Below are positions 37,081 to 49,319 of a DNA stretch of 64,000 bases, one piece after another. Within the stretch, counting starts at the first letter, position 1, and each line of letters starts with the position of its first letter. The notes below the pieces were generated by a model. That model worked only from the letters and a program-made list of their open reading frames with translations, was not told where the DNA came from and ran no database searches. The position numbers and the translations under genes were made by a program. Origin of the DNA: Ptychodera flava (lineage: Eukaryota; Hemichordata; Enteropneusta; Ptychoderidae); NCBI RefSeq assembly GCF_041260155.1, contig NC_091931.1, positions 19,043,666 to 19,107,665 of the forward strand. Reading direction: 5' to 3'.

Positions 37081-38035
37081 AATACCTGTACACCTTTTCT
37101 GGGCATACCCATGGGATACCCTAGGCCGGGCATGACGACACATATGGGACTGCCAGATATCTGTCTCGGCTGTGGGCACATGCCACTTAAAACATGATGC
37201 CAGACGGGAAGTTTCCAAACAAGAGGACAATTTCATGAAAAAAATGCATGTCAATGGACACACATACATTTGCCTCTTTTTGTACTATCTCTCTATTTGA
37301 CTATCTCTACATTCATAAGCGTTACACTTCTGCATATCACGGTCCCTCACGCTACGTAGAAACGTGGAGCTACTACCCGCACATTGTGGAATGTTCTAGA
37401 CAACACAACAACAGCTACGGTTGCCAAGAAACAAGATATAACTTCTATTTTTAGATATGACTCACCGTCGCAGTACATATAAAGACTTGCTATATCGTAT
37501 GATGATTCATAGCTACCCAAGCTAGCGACTAGGAACCGAGAACACAAACAGATTTAGGTCAGACCTTGACACCGCTCCGCAGCACCTAGACTGGTATACA
37601 CATCACTTACACGTTGTAACTAGCCGAAAAGGAACAACCACTGAGAGGAGTATCCACTGACATACGACTACCACTACTTTCCAATCTGAACAAATCGGAC
37701 TGACGACGAAGACAGACCCTATTGAAAAACAAACAAGAAAACACAGAAAATAAACTGCAGGGCGGGGTATGTACGTCAGTGTCGGGAAGCTGAACTACGC
37801 ATGCGCAGTATGCGGCTCGACTTCATTTAAAAGTAAACAGCAATACTATTGGGTAACAAATGCGGAAATCTCTGCTGTGCGACGTCAAGTAGCTAGAAAT
37901 AAACACTATAAGTCACACCAAGCTTCAAATTCCACAGTACAACGAGGGAGATATGGGCATGCTATAATTGTCAAATCTCCACTTCAATGACATGTCATAA
38001 CAACATGTAGCCTATAAATAAGCTTCGTAATGATA
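37081..38035. other. Upstream flank of TRAF copy B
   Basis: No gene seen. Contains the NRF1-like site at 37798 and probably promoter or 5'-UTR sequence of copy B. Confidence 0.35.
37798..37807. promoter_or_regulatory. NRF1-like CGCATGCGCA motif upstream of TRAF copy B
   Basis: A near-palindromic CGCATGCGCA about 660 bp before the copy B start codon, in a locally GC-richer stretch that also has GGCGGGG at about 37761. It resembles CpG-type promoter sites; function unproven. Confidence 0.3.
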
Positions 38036-38081
38036 ACAACAACACTAGCAGCAGCAACAACAACAACAACAACAACAATAC

Positions 38082-38126
<45 letters not shown>

Positions 38127-38268
38127 CAATAATAATAAATTCATATCTAAAGCTACGAAGGAAAGTTATTTAGACAGAAAAGCATCTCAAGATCACGACC
38201 AATATCTCGAATCTACAATTGCTAGATAACATTACGTGATAACATTGTTACTGCAATTTTTCTTCTTC

Positions 38269-38324
<56 letters not shown>

Positions 38325-38398
38325 GTTGTTGTTGTTGTTATTGTTGTTGTTGTTGCTGTTGTTGTGATTTTTATCTTGTTGTTGTTACTGTTGTTGTA
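38036..38398. repeat. Mirror trinucleotide arrays (CAA)n(TAA)n / (TTA)n(TTG)n
   Basis: CAACAA then AATAAT at 38036-38140, and the inverted order ATTATT then GTTGTT at 38270-38398, separated by about 130 bp. A long cruciform or foldback is possible 65 bp before the first exon of copy B. Confidence 0.85.
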
Positions 38399-38462
38399 GC
38401 CTGCGATTTATACTTTGCAATATATTTTTTCCCATAGAATTCTTATAATTCATAGAAAAGCC

Positions 38463-38602
38463 ATGCCAGGTTTCCCAAGGAAGTTACTTAATTCTCCTTC
38501 CGAGAAATATTTATGCCAAAAGTGTCAAGATATCTTGCGTGAACCCGTGCAGACACCTTGTGGACATAGATACTGTAAGCAGTGTTTTGAAGAGACAGTA
38601 GG
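38463..38602 (+). CDS. TRAF2-like: TRAF copy B exon 1: RING N-terminal half
   Basis: 140 nt, phase 2 at GTAAGT. Encodes SEKYLCQKCQDILREPVQ and CGHRYCKQC. The ATG at 38463 is chosen because it matches the start context of the other RING exons. The upstream TTTTTTCCCATAG could be the acceptor of a 5'-UTR intron. Confidence 0.92.
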
Positions 38603-41600
38603 GTAAGTTTCAAGTTTTTGACACGTATGTGTTGTGTACTACACAGAAAAGAAGCTATCAAGTGCAGTGTTGTTTATGCATACCTCCACCTATGCACTAC
38701 CAACAAAAGACTAGTTAGAAAACTAAAATAGAATACGAGGATGCTTATCGGCAGTAGTTGTAGTTATTATCGTTGGTGTACTGTTGTCATTGAATATTTG
38801 TTCACAATTGTCGTATTTGCCGTTTATGATGAAAATCGTAATGATGAATCAAGCATGTCTTGCTGTTTTGTTTTTCTATACACGGTCATTTGACATTCCA
38901 CTTTATATGGGTCTCATGGGTTTACTGTCAGTTACAGGGTTTAAATCAGACGGGCTGGTTTCACACTGCTAACATAAACATGTCTGGTGTAAGGTCACAC
39001 ACAGGTCACATTTACATGACACACTTCGATCGGGAGTTCCTATTTTAGTATGCCTGACGTCCCGGTAAATGATTACTTACTTGTGCGTACTCGCACACGG
39101 GAAAGTCTTAATAAAACAAACGGTAAAACCAGATGACAATCACTTTCATGTATGTAGGACCGTGAACAACATGTTGCCCTGTGACCTACAGTGAGTTGAA
39201 GGTAAACAACATGGTTGTTTTTCACACGGTTCGCTTTTCTTTTTTTTTCTATTCAGGGACGACACCGAAAATAATCAACTCTGCATTGCCTGTCTAGATG
39301 AAGGAGTGTTAGATTCTTTTATCAGTCTTGACGAGGTAAGCCGTAAAGTTTAACTATTGTTTTAGCCCAAATTGTTTCAATTTATGGTGCAAGCAATAGT
39401 TTTGATCGCAATATGGGATTTGGGCAAAATTACCGTTATAAAGTTCTTTATACTTTTTTGACGTGTTTTAAATATTTCAAAATAAAATACCGCCACCTTA
39501 TTTTGGATGAATTGTTAGAATTTTCACATTTCGATCTTGAAATGTTATACAAAATTCTCTCTTTTCGCACTCTAGATGTACACAGACAGAGCCATTCGAA
39601 GGGAACTCAACGAACAGAAAGTACGCTGTATTAATGAAAAATGTGAATGGACGGGGTTATTCAAGATATATGGGGATGTAAGTATCCTTTAAGTATTGTG
39701 TTCTAATGTATTTGATTTTTCCTTAAATCACAATTAATCACAGAGGCAGGTTTTTACGTGATTTTTCCGTGACAAAGTATTGATGTTTTATCATTACAGC
39801 ACGTAAACAATTGCCCCTTTGAGACGATTTCTTGCATCAAAAGAGGTTGCAATGTCACCTTTCCACGTGAAAAACTATCCGAACATCTGGAAAAGGATTG
39901 CCCGATGCGAGTGTTCGCATGCCCACACTGTGACGAAGAAATCACACACGCCGACCAAGAGGTGAGTAGTTCGTATCTACTTATATGTTAAAGTATGTAA
40001 CGGAATTTCCTCAATATGGAAACTTTATGCTTTAAACAAGTTTTCCCTTCACGATTATTGTAGAATGATGCACAAATTTGCAAACAGGAAAAAGAGAAGC
40101 TACTTTTTGTTTCCCTGATAGAACTTGTATCGTTAAAAATCAGCATTTCTACTTCCTCAGAAGTACTAGTGTTATTAATATTACTCTGCGAATAATGAAA
40201 GTTGATTTGCACTTAATCTGTTTCGTATACAAAGTAATTTCAGGTAGCAGTAAATCTCAAATCCTTCTTAATCACGGATTTGTGATAGAATTTATCAAAG
40301 ACAATGTTCACCTATTGATAAAATATCTCTCACACAGGACCATTTCAGTCAATGTCCCGGCTATCCAGTGCCTTGCCAGTTCTGCGAGCAAACAGTCTCC
40401 CGCCAGCAGGTAAGATATGACCGTTCTATATTACAGTTTCAAGGGATCTCTGGCCATGTATATCCATCAAACGTAAAATGACAAGCTTGACGTGAAGAGA
40501 ATTGCCAAGACATTATTGAAGGTTGACTCAATTTATCATACAGTTTATTCTTATGACATGCCTAATTTAATGAATGGCTAAAGCTTTTCTTCATCAAAAT
40601 ATGTTTTCATCAAACTATACAGAGTTCATTTCAACGTGTGTTCCAATGACAGTGGTTGCTGCAAAGTGTTATTGACAGCCCATTCAAGCGAAATAAAATT
40701 CGAAAAACTAATACGAATTTTAATCGATATCATTTGTGTGGCTAAATGTCGGTAACATTCTGAAAGATAATATACACGCGGATAAACGCAAACTGTACTG
40801 TGTCCGTACATAGTCAGGAGGACAAAATTTCAACGAATATCAACCAAAAGTATTTCACTTTCCAAGATCCATTCATTACAAAATGAAAAGTGGTAGCTTA
40901 CTGATCTCTTGTTTTACATCAATGCAATAATCGATTTAAACCCAATAAGTAGCGACTAATACAAATCAGATATAATATTTTTGTCAATTTTTCGAAGCTA
41001 TTGACATGTTCGTTCAACTAACTTTAATCTGCAAAGCCATTTTTTCATTATCATCATTATTACAGATAAAAGAACATGAGGATCCTGAGAAAGGTGATTG
41101 TGAAAGAACGATTGATTTCTGTGAATTTCACAATATCGGGTGCAAAGAAATGGTAAGTAATCAGTATTATCCTGTTATATTTATTATATTTTAGATAATT
41201 TGTTATAGTATTTTAGATCACCCAGGTTTTCCGTGAACTCCCCTTAGGTGAAGACGTCATCGATGTAAAATATTTCCTCACTTCGGACATATTTTGTAGT
41301 TCTCCTGCACCACAAGCATGGAGCTGTGTACCACATTTGTATAATGGTTGGTGGTGTACCTCGAAATCTTTATTTTAGGTTCCGAAAAACAAAATGGCGG
41401 AGCACAGACGCAATTTCATTGGAAACCATCTTCTCTTGTTGATGCGAACTGTTATTCCATTCCTTGGAATGATACAAACGATGGAAAGTGATTCCAACGA
41501 TGTGAAGAATTTAAAATCGGCCGTTGAAAATCATGGGAAGAAGATTTCTGAAATTGAAGATGGTAGAAAGAAGCTTGAGCAGACTGTGAAGGAAGTGGTG

Positions 41601-42395
41601 ACCCTGAGGAATGACAGTGACAATAAAAATGGATATCACGAACAAAAGAGCACCATCGGAAAACTTGAAAATCTTCTAGAGGAACTGAAGAATTCGTTCG
41701 TGATTCTCGGCACTAAAATGTCCACCAGTGAGGGCGTTATCGCTGTTCTTGATAACCAGCTAGAGCAGACAACAGAGATGGTGCAGTCACTGCAGAAGAA
41801 ACACACAAAAGACAAAGAAATCATTGAAAGTTTGGAAAGGAAAGTGAAAGCTCAAGACAGAATCATCGCTACCAAAGATGTCGCCTTGGCTGAACAGGAT
41901 ATCAGAATTCAAGCTTTGGAAATGTCTTCGTATGATGGAGTCTTGGTTTGGAAAATCTCCGACTTCACTCGTAAACGAAACGATGCAATGAGCGGACGAA
42001 CTACATCCATCTACTCTCCATGTTTCTATACAAGTCGCCACGGTTACAAGATGTGTGCTCGAGTTTATCTGAATGGAGACGGAATGGGGAAGGGTAATCA
42101 CGTGTCATTGTTTTTTGATATTATGAAGGGACCCTTTGATGCTCTTCTTCGCTGGCCATTCAGACAGAAGGTCACCTTCATGTGGCTGGACCAGAACAAC
42201 AGAGAACACGTCATCGATGCATTCAGACCTGATCCCACGTCCACCTCTTTCCAAAGACCAAAGAACGATTTGAATATTGCCAGCGGATGTCCCCTATTTC
42301 TGCCATTAGCGATGTTGGATAGTCCACGCCATGCTTATGTAAAGGATGACATCGCGTTCATTAAAATATTTGTGGACGTTTCTGATTTAAATTGA
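38463..42395 (+). CDS. TRAF2-like: TRAF copy B (TRAF2-like adaptor/E3 ligase), complete, 552 aa
   Basis: Exons 38463-38602, 39257-39335, 39576-39677, 39800-39961, 40338-40409, 41066-41152 and 41379-42395 join without a frame break into 553 codons including TGA. RING ligands are C18, C21, C33, H35, C38, C41, C56 and C59 (C3HC4). TRAF zinc fingers span about 85-214, the coiled coil about 250-395 and TRAF-C/MATH about 400-552. Human TRAF2 is about 500 aa and TRAF3 about 570, so the length is normal. Pocket motifs CARVYLNGDG, STSFQRP and ASGCPLF argue for a working receptor-binding domain. A full set of RING ligands suggests E3 activity (inference). TRAF2 is the best match by eye, but a TRAF1/2/3/5-clade ortholog not assignable to one vertebrate member is possible. 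This is the reference copy for judging A and C. Confidence 0.94.
39257..39335 (+). CDS. TRAF2-like: TRAF copy B exon 2: end of RING
   Basis: 79 nt; the first base completes Gly47, and it ends in phase 0 at GTAAGC. Encodes LCIACLDEGVLDSFISLDE with the final RING C-x2-C (C56, C59). Confidence 0.92.
39576..39677 (+). CDS. TRAF2-like: TRAF copy B exon 3: first TRAF zinc finger
   Basis: 102 nt, 34 codons, phase 0. MYTDRAIRRELN, then VRCINEKCEW. Same length and phase as exon 3 of copy C. Confidence 0.92.
39800..39961 (+). CDS. TRAF2-like: TRAF copy B exon 4: TRAF zinc fingers
   Basis: 162 nt, 54 codons. Includes HVNNCPFETISCIKRGC, LSEHLEKDCP and FACPHC, supplying complete zinc-ligand sets together with exons 3 and 5. 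Confidence 0.92.
40338..40409 (+). CDS. TRAF2-like: TRAF copy B exon 5: TRAF zinc finger
   Basis: 72 nt, 24 codons: DHFSQCPGYPVPCQFC and following residues, ending at GTAAGA. Confidence 0.92.
41066..41152 (+). CDS. TRAF2-like: TRAF copy B exon 6: last TRAF zinc finger
   Basis: 87 nt, 29 codons: IKEHEDPEKGDCER, then FCEFHNIGC, ending at GTAAGT. Confidence 0.92.
41379..42395 (+). CDS. TRAF2-like: TRAF copy B exon 7: coiled coil and TRAF-C (MATH) domain
   Basis: 1017 nt including TGA. Begins VPKNKMAEHRRN, passes through about 150 residues of charged heptad-like helix, and enters TRAF-C at [14 protein letters not shown]. Ends with VDVSDLN. The match to vertebrate TRAF2 is strongest from [12 protein letters not shown] to ASGCPLF. 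Confidence 0.95.
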   Translation, partial: VPKNKMAEHRRNFIGNHLLLLMRTVIPFLGMIQTMESDSNDVKNLKSAVENHGKKISEIEDGRKKLEQTVKEVVTLRNDSDNKNGYHEQKSTIGKLENLLEELKNSFVILGTKMSTSEGVIAVLDNQLEQTTEMVQSLQKKHTKDKEIIESLERKVKAQDRIIATKDVALAEQDIRIQALEMSSYDGVLVWKISDFTRKRNDAMSGRTTSIYSPCFYTSRHGYKMCARVYLNGDGMGKGNHVSLFFDIMKGPFDALLRWPFRQKVTFMWLDQNNREHVIDAFRPDPTSTSFQRPKNDLNIASGCPLFLPLAMLDSPRHAYVKDDIAFIKIFVDVSDLN

Positions 42396-43401
42396 TATTT
42401 ATTTTCTTTTTATTTATTGTTTCATTGTATATTTATTGATTTATACATTTTGTTTCTTGTTAGTAAGCTTAGAAATTATTTTAAAGGATGAAAACATTAC
42501 AGTAAAATACAGTGTCAGTAATATTTGCAACAGGGTTTAACACGCATCTCTCCTTTCAAACATTTAGACTACGTCTTATAACCAGTGATTAGCAGAAAGC
42601 TACCCTCGCATAAAATTGAAATGTTATCACAGTGTTCTGTGCATATTTCTCCGTACTTCACTCAAAAATTAAAATATGTCCCTGTAATTCTTGCCGTAAT
42701 TCGCTCCATGTTCAGATAAAATCAGAAATCAAAAGGTGGCATCACAACACTGTTTTAAAACTTTGCAATGTTGAGAAGTCGAATTGTTGCTTTTAGGCTT
42801 AGGTAAACATCAATATAAATGTTTTGATGGTCACTTTGCAAGGTGACATACCTGAAAATATTACAGAAATATTTTACTTTTAATATTGACCAATACCATG
42901 ATAATTAACGTCAAATTATTATCACCTACATTCTTACTTCTGATGAGAGAATGTCTCATATTCATCATGATGCATAGGGGCATACCAACAGTATAAATTA
43001 AATGAATACAAACTGCCATTGTTGTATTTCTGTTGGATATCTATATTTGTTTTGAGATTTTGAATTTTACCTGTGCTCGCACACAACTGTGATGTTTTTG
43101 TACTGATGTTTTGGTGTTATTTCCAATATTTACATTGATGGCATTTACGTCTATTTTATAAAACAGATTGTGTATCTGTAAAAGCTATAGTAATGATACA
43201 TTCCTGTCATTAGAAAATTATACATTTTGTCAAAGTTTGAAACAAAGGACAACCTTAGTTCTTGCCTTTACTTCAAAGCCTTTACAATCATTAGTTAAAG
43301 TATAATATTTTTGTCGATGTTTTTATTTCATATTTACCTTGTCTTCACTGAAATAGTTCTGTAGCACCAGATGTATACGTGTGTAAATAAGCCGAAATAA
43401 T
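42396..43401. other. 3' flank of TRAF copy B
   Basis: AT-rich, consistent with a 3'-UTR followed by spacer; no further coding seen. Confidence 0.4.

Positions 43402-43447
<46 letters not shown>
43402..43447. repeat. (ATT)n microsatellite
   Basis: About 15 ATT units. Confidence 0.92.
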
Positions 43448-43448
<1 letters not shown>

Positions 43449-46082
43449 TCATTGATAACACTTACAAATTTACTTTTGACCCACATGTTGGCTGGTTACA
43501 GAATTCCAATAACTTCGTCACTGTGGGTCATGTTGAAGGGTGCATGCTGGCATGGAACGCTTATCCATTCCGGACGCCTAAAACCAGCACTTAGCAATTG
43601 TTACTCTCATTTTCTATCTGTTTGTTAGACTTCGTAAATTATTTATTTACCTTTAATGATGCTTATGGTGTCATATTACCGGTACATATCTTTTTAATAA
43701 TTTATTTCCGCCATGAAGTACGTGTAAATGAACTTTTAAATATTATTTTTGTCGACGTATCTTTTTACAAAATATGTATTTACAAGGACAAGTGGAACAC
43801 TCTTGAGTGTAAATGGTCTGCAAAGACCGAGTTTGAAAGTGACCAATTTAGCAGGACACTTTAGCCAATGCAATACAAATACTGTTAGCGTTGTACCTTA
43901 TATACATATAAATATATTTATTGTAATGTTGATATTAAAGAGAATATATCTTGTGTATTTATTATATATTAATATGTAAAATTATTTTTTCTTATAGATA
44001 AAACGATATTTGGAAATTCTCAACGTGTAATTACCAAGTTTCATATTTTAACGATATTTATTCATGGTACATTGTTATCACTTGAATCCATAATTAGCTG
44101 TTTATGTCAACTTAAATTCTAAACTAACGTGACAACACCATACGATACCATCAAAAGATCTATGTCGGATTAAGAAGCCTTAAAGGCAAGAACGACCAAA
44201 AATCTCCCTTGTATCTGAATTTATTTACCGTAGGGTAAAAAACTAAGTCCAAATAAACATTAGTGGATAAAGTTTCAAGGATGGAGGCGAATCTGAAGTG
44301 AAGTTTTATCCCACATTATATGGACCATTCGACAGCATTTTTCTCGTCTACCTTATAGTTAAAATCGTCCAAAGAATGTGGGGATAAAGGCAGCGACACC
44401 TAAGGTAAACCGATATTTTCACAAACCTTTACAATATCTTGTTGTCAAAACTCCTTACATAGGTTTTCTCTCAATCTTTCCAAATGTGAATGTGTTCAAA
44501 ATTCATATTAACATGGATTATACGGGGTGACTATAAATTCCGTGAAAACTATTCAAAAATTACGTTTTTAAATATCTAAGGATTGTGTGAAGAAGACAAA
44601 GCCTTCGTTATGAACAGAAAAGAAGCCCAACTGATGATAGTTTAGAAAGGAATGAATTAGTGAAAAGTAATTTAGGCTGGCTGGTGAAAATTAGCCAAAT
44701 TTCCCACAATAATATTCTAAGACTGTCTGCCTAGAATTCTGAGAACAAAAATGCAGAACCACATTTTATTTTATCAGTTAATTCTTGTATTATAAGATAC
44801 TAATAGAATCTTTTTCTTCGTATAAGTTGTAACATCATATATAAGAGAAAGTTGCTAATAATTTAATATGGCATTCGGTATACGTACTTCAAGTTGATAC
44901 CAATGTCAAACCAAAAACGAAACCGTGCAATTCATACCATTTAACCAGACAGGTTTGCAATGCACCCATAAGGGTCATATGCAACACTGAGACACCGGTT
45001 GCCAATCATTTCACTTTCAACATTTCAATGAGAGGCATATTAATGTCGGTAAAACTGATGCCATTTCAAGAAAACATCTTGAATCCGTATTCCATATTAG
45101 CATGTGAACAGCGCCTCCTACCGCATCTGGCTAGGTTCAAATACCCTCATCGTCGTACACACACTTCACACCATTTCACATCACCGGGTGTCCTGCCAGG
45201 TACAAGCAGATCTCCTTAAATTTCATTTTTGTACACCTTTGACCACACTTTTTTCCTGGGAATAACCATTTCAACGTCAAATGAAGTGTACGTTCACACA
45301 TTCCTGAATTTCCGCTAAGTGATGAAAGTTCTTGACATATTTCTTAAAACATATTTCTTAAGATATGTAAGCATTTTTTCCTTCAGGACATGTTCCTGAA
45401 CCAATATAGTGCCCCATAACAACAAGAGCGCTAGTCTTATTTTTATCATATGATTTTTTCGCTTTCGCTATACATTCCCTGTTCATCATTCATGAAGAAA
45501 ACATCGCCTGCCAACGACAATTCATGTGTTTATATCGTATTATGGGAAATTATATGTAATGCAGTAAAAGGTACAAGTTTTATATATTTTCTTCGATCGA
45601 CCTGAACAAATGCGAGTATAAATAAGGTTACTGCATATTTGTCGCATTTCCAAGACAAATCTCGAATTAAAGTAGGAAATTTTTTATTGTGCAAAAAAAG
45701 CACTACGAACAACAATATAATTCTCTCAAGAAAGCAGCTGTAGCGTAATTTGCAAACAGGATGTGCCATTTTATATATCCTATGAGCATGCTCCTTTCTA
45801 CGAAGTGTTGCCTGCGAGTGCAGGTTCTACTCTAACGGATCGTTCAACCTTGGAAGTGTGCCAGCTGATATATGTAGCTACCATTGTGAAGTTACCTATG
45901 ACCTAGTCACGTGACCTTTGTGACCTAAAAATGAGGTCATCTCTATTTTTGCTCTACTGACTGCTGCTGTTACAATCGTCCTTTCGACCTTATGTAGGTT
46001 CGTACAATGCCACACCATGCACCGTATTGAGTGCATTGCAACATCAGAGTTGTGACTAACAATGAAAGATAGTACCGACAAT
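43448..46082. other. No gene or clear element seen
   Basis: Spacer with short frames only. Confidence 0.4.
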
Positions 46083-46950
46083 TAAGGTAGAATGCGGGTA
46101 ACAGTGACGTTAATCAGGATTTTTCTGAAACTTTCAGGAGATGTCTAGGATGAGAGGAAATGTTAAAAAATGAGAAATAAAGATGGGGTCCCCATGCAAA
46201 TTTTGGAGATATGGCGCCTTCTATGTTGTCCCGCGAAAACATTTCGCTGAAATTGGTTAAAATGTTGTATTATTCGATTATCTAGTGTTATTGAATAATA
46301 AAACCGAAATATAGTAAAAACAATTTAACAGATTTTATACAACACATGCCCCCGTATTATATTGTATTAGTTCTGTGATCTGCTTTTGAAAATATCAGAA
46401 AATATAGCAACGTTTCCATGAATAGTGCTTTTATAAAAAGAGCAAAGTTTGGCCAAATTTTGATATTTTCATTACAAATGTCATGATCTGAAATCTACGT
46501 TTTCTTTAAACTCTCGTAAATTAAGCCCAATAATATATGGATTTCGAATCAAACGAAAAAAATCGGGGTCACCGCAACATTTTTTAAGATATGGGCATTT
46601 TTAATACAAAAAATGCTACACTGAAGCGCCCTCTAGCGACAGATCCCTGTTCAATTTGATATTCAAAACTTTTTTTAATAGGTATTAAATAAAGTTTAGT
46701 TCACTTAAATACTGCAAATAATCCCACATTTGTCACACTTAAAACGGGCCTGTTACACAAAGTTTGCTAACTTGGTGTGAACTGTTTTGACAAACCAAAT
46801 TTGAAAGTCGCACCTCAAAGTAAATTGTATGCTATATCGCGACAAAAAGACCACTTCCGGAAAGAACGCTTGCAGAAATAACGTTCGTACGCGGGCGCAG
46901 ATACGATGCGCAGTACGAATATTCGCGTTACCCGCAAGCTACGATAAATA
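46083..46950. mobile_element. Possible TIR element with weak ends
   Basis: Left end TTAAGGTAGAATGCGGGTAAC. The right end, inverted, reads CGTAGCTTGCGGGTAACG (about 46928-46945). A matching left end TTAAGGTAGAATGCGCGC occurs alone at about 16058. The ends share only about 12 clear bases, so this is tentative. Confidence 0.35.
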
Positions 46951-47501
46951 GATCCTCTAAGACATGTACCACAAAAGTAATGTGACTCGAGACGGGAGAT
47001 GTAACAAGCTTTAAGCAGGTGCAGCCAACGAACAATGCACTTTTAAAGGGGTCTTTACTATGATAAGATATATTGTACATGACAAGTAATGTGAACTGAC
47101 TAATTTTAAGTCATGAGGGTAATTAATTAGCTGTTCATAATTTGCCCTCCCACTGAAAATTTTTCGACTTACCCTGCCGCACTCAAACTTCATTTTTACC
47201 CGCTCCCCACATATTTTTGCCTGTTTCCCCTCCCCACTGTGAATGTTTGAAGCTCCCCTGCCCCATGGCGAAAAAACTTGCCGATTTCCCCTGCTGTGGA
47301 AAAAATTCCCATCAAAATTTTGTCATTCCATTCCCTGCAGACATGAAGCTACCCTACCTTGTGATGAAAAAAAAATATCGATTTTCCCCTGACCTGAGAA
47401 CAAAATTCCCCTGAAAATTAACATTCCCATGCACACACATACTGCAGTGGCCTTGTATTTGGTTTCCATCTCGCAGTACAAAGAGTGAGATGTGTGTAAC
47501 C

Positions 47502-47708
47502 TCCACAAATGTAATAATCTCCAGAAATGTAATATCAACCACAATTGTAATAAAATGCACCCATAAATGTAATATCGCCCATAAATGTAACAAAAATCAA
47601 CCATAAATGTAATAAAAACACCATCATAAATGTAATAAATGGTAACCATAAATGTAATAAAAAAACGCCCATAAATGTAATACTTATCAACCATAAATGT
47701 AATAAATC
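47502..47708. repeat. Array of about ten ACCATAAATGTAATAAA-type units
   Basis: Units of 17-23 bp with the core CAYAAATGTAAT. The outermost units (CTCCACAAATGTAATAAT, CTCCAGAAATGTAATAT, CAACCACAATTGTAAT) mirror the outermost units of the right array. Confidence 0.88.
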
Positions 47709-47939
47709 TATTTTGTCGTTGCAATAGAGGAATTAGCCCTTAAATATTGATCTATGTAATAAGGAAAGCAACTCCACACATCATTCATTTCTTTATTGTT
47801 TGCGTTAAGTGTGTTTGCATATTTGAAAGTGTATTTTACGTTTCCCTGTTTTGTGTATAGAACTGATTGGCCATGGCTAGACACAGCTGTAATCTGAACG
47901 TCAGTGCAGTCTCTACTCCAGAGTGGGGAAGACTGTATA

Positions 47940-48420
47940 ACACTACGATCCTTTAACGCCGTTTTTTCGAAACTTGCCGTACTTTCTTAATCGATCGCCT
48001 CAAATTCGTCTTCAGTGGATAAATTGTGTGGAATAATCGATAGATTGTCTGTATTCCTATGTTGTCCCACTTGAAGTTTGTTCCTTCACTAGAGATGCCA
48101 GGATGTCTAATTTTGTTCTACTGTGTTCAAGGTAGTGTTCGTATTGTTTTTTACTAGATTGAAATATATGTTCTCGTCAACATGTTTTGTGTCGTAAGTT
48201 TCTGTTATAAGGTTTTATATTTCTCTGTTATTTGTTCTGAGTCATCTGTCATAAACTTTGTGTGGTATCACTGGTTGACTAGTTATTTTGACGCTTCCTT
48301 ATTATGTAATAATCAGTGTCTAGAACGGCTGTTCCACTTCCATTATTTAACGGTTTGATCAGTACTCGCCGTTTTCTGATAGCGTTCTCAAAGTATTCTA
48401 TTCTGTGTTTCGGAAAGGAA
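47940..48420 (-). mobile_element. Retroelement fossil inside the TIR element
   Basis: Minus-strand reading near 48310-48370 gives LIKPLNNGSGTAVLDTDYY, matching the same block as the 31.6-32.4 kb fossil. Heavily broken; Penelope-like or a related reverse-transcriptase family. Confidence 0.5.
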
Positions 48421-48522
48421 ACCTAGTTTCAGGAAAGTACGCAATAACATTACACTAGTCTTATTAAAGTTATTATTTACTCAGGGCATTGATAAACAAA
48501 TGATCACATATGCAAGTTCAAG

Positions 48523-48702
48523 TTTATTACATTTATGGTTGAGTTTTATTACATTTATGGTTAATTTGTTTATTACATTTGTGGTTGCGGGTTGTTACAT
48601 TAATGGTCGACTATTTTATTACATTTGTGGTTGATTTTATTACAATTGTGGTTGATATTACATTTGTGGAGATTATTACATTTGTGGAGGTTACAGATGT
48701 GG
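48523..48702. repeat. Inverted array of about nine TTTATTACATTTATGGTT-type units
   Basis: The inverse of the 47502-47708 motif, with units in mirror order. Confidence 0.88.
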
Positions 48703-49319
48703 GGTCAATCGATAGGCTAAGTTTTCTTTAAAAGGTATAAGTACTTGCACTGTGTCCCCATTCCCGGAAACACCATGGCTGAAATTCCCGTGACCCCGTT
48801 TTAAAAGTAGCTTCCCCTCTCCTCGTTTTTCGCCAAGCCCTGTCCCCAAGACAATCAACCAATATCTGCCCTGCCCGACAAAAAAACTAAAATTTGCTCC
48901 CCTTCCACCTAAAATTATGTCCCCTGCCCTAGCAAAATTAAAATTTCCCCTGCCCTCAAAAATTGCTTCCGGAATAGCTTTTTCGATGAATAGCTCCGTT
49001 GGCTGCACCCGTTTAAGTTTTTAGAGATTACCGAGTTTTGAGAAGAACGACAAATCATTGTCCATATTCAGATGGTCTGGTGCTATCAGATACCCACACA
49101 GAAAGTTCCACGCGTGACTTCATTCTTTGTGCACGTGTTGTACATGAACAGCAATGATGTCATAGAAGGCGTATTATTGTTAAACATGTGAATTTTTGAT
49201 CTTACGCAATTTTTGACAGAATTGCGAAAACTAAGTTAAATTTAAATCTCTAAGCGATTATCCGATGATGATATTTGCACCGTAAAACAGAACCTAATAG
49301 ACTTAAATGTCCTAGCATC

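Larger units (their letters stand above)
47010..49017. mobile_element. 2-kb TIR element with inverted motif arrays and an internal RT-like fossil
   Basis: Ends CAGGTGCAGCCAACG (47016-47030) and its inverse CGTTGGCTGCACCCG (48997-49011), each flanked outside by TTTAAG (47010-47015 and 49012-49017), a candidate target duplication (TTAA also possible). Inward lie C-rich sequences in direct orientation, then two inverted arrays of a short motif, then a minus-strand reverse-transcriptase-like fossil. Termini are those of a DNA transposon; the cargo is retroelement-like. Confidence 0.72.

Noticed and set aside
46083-46950. Confident TIR transposon
   Set aside because: The ends share only about 12 clear bases and no target duplication was found; kept only as a tentative feature.
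47323-47724. 133-codon minus-strand frame rich in TFMV/YIYG
   Set aside because: Translation of the CATAAATGTAAT array, not a protein gene.
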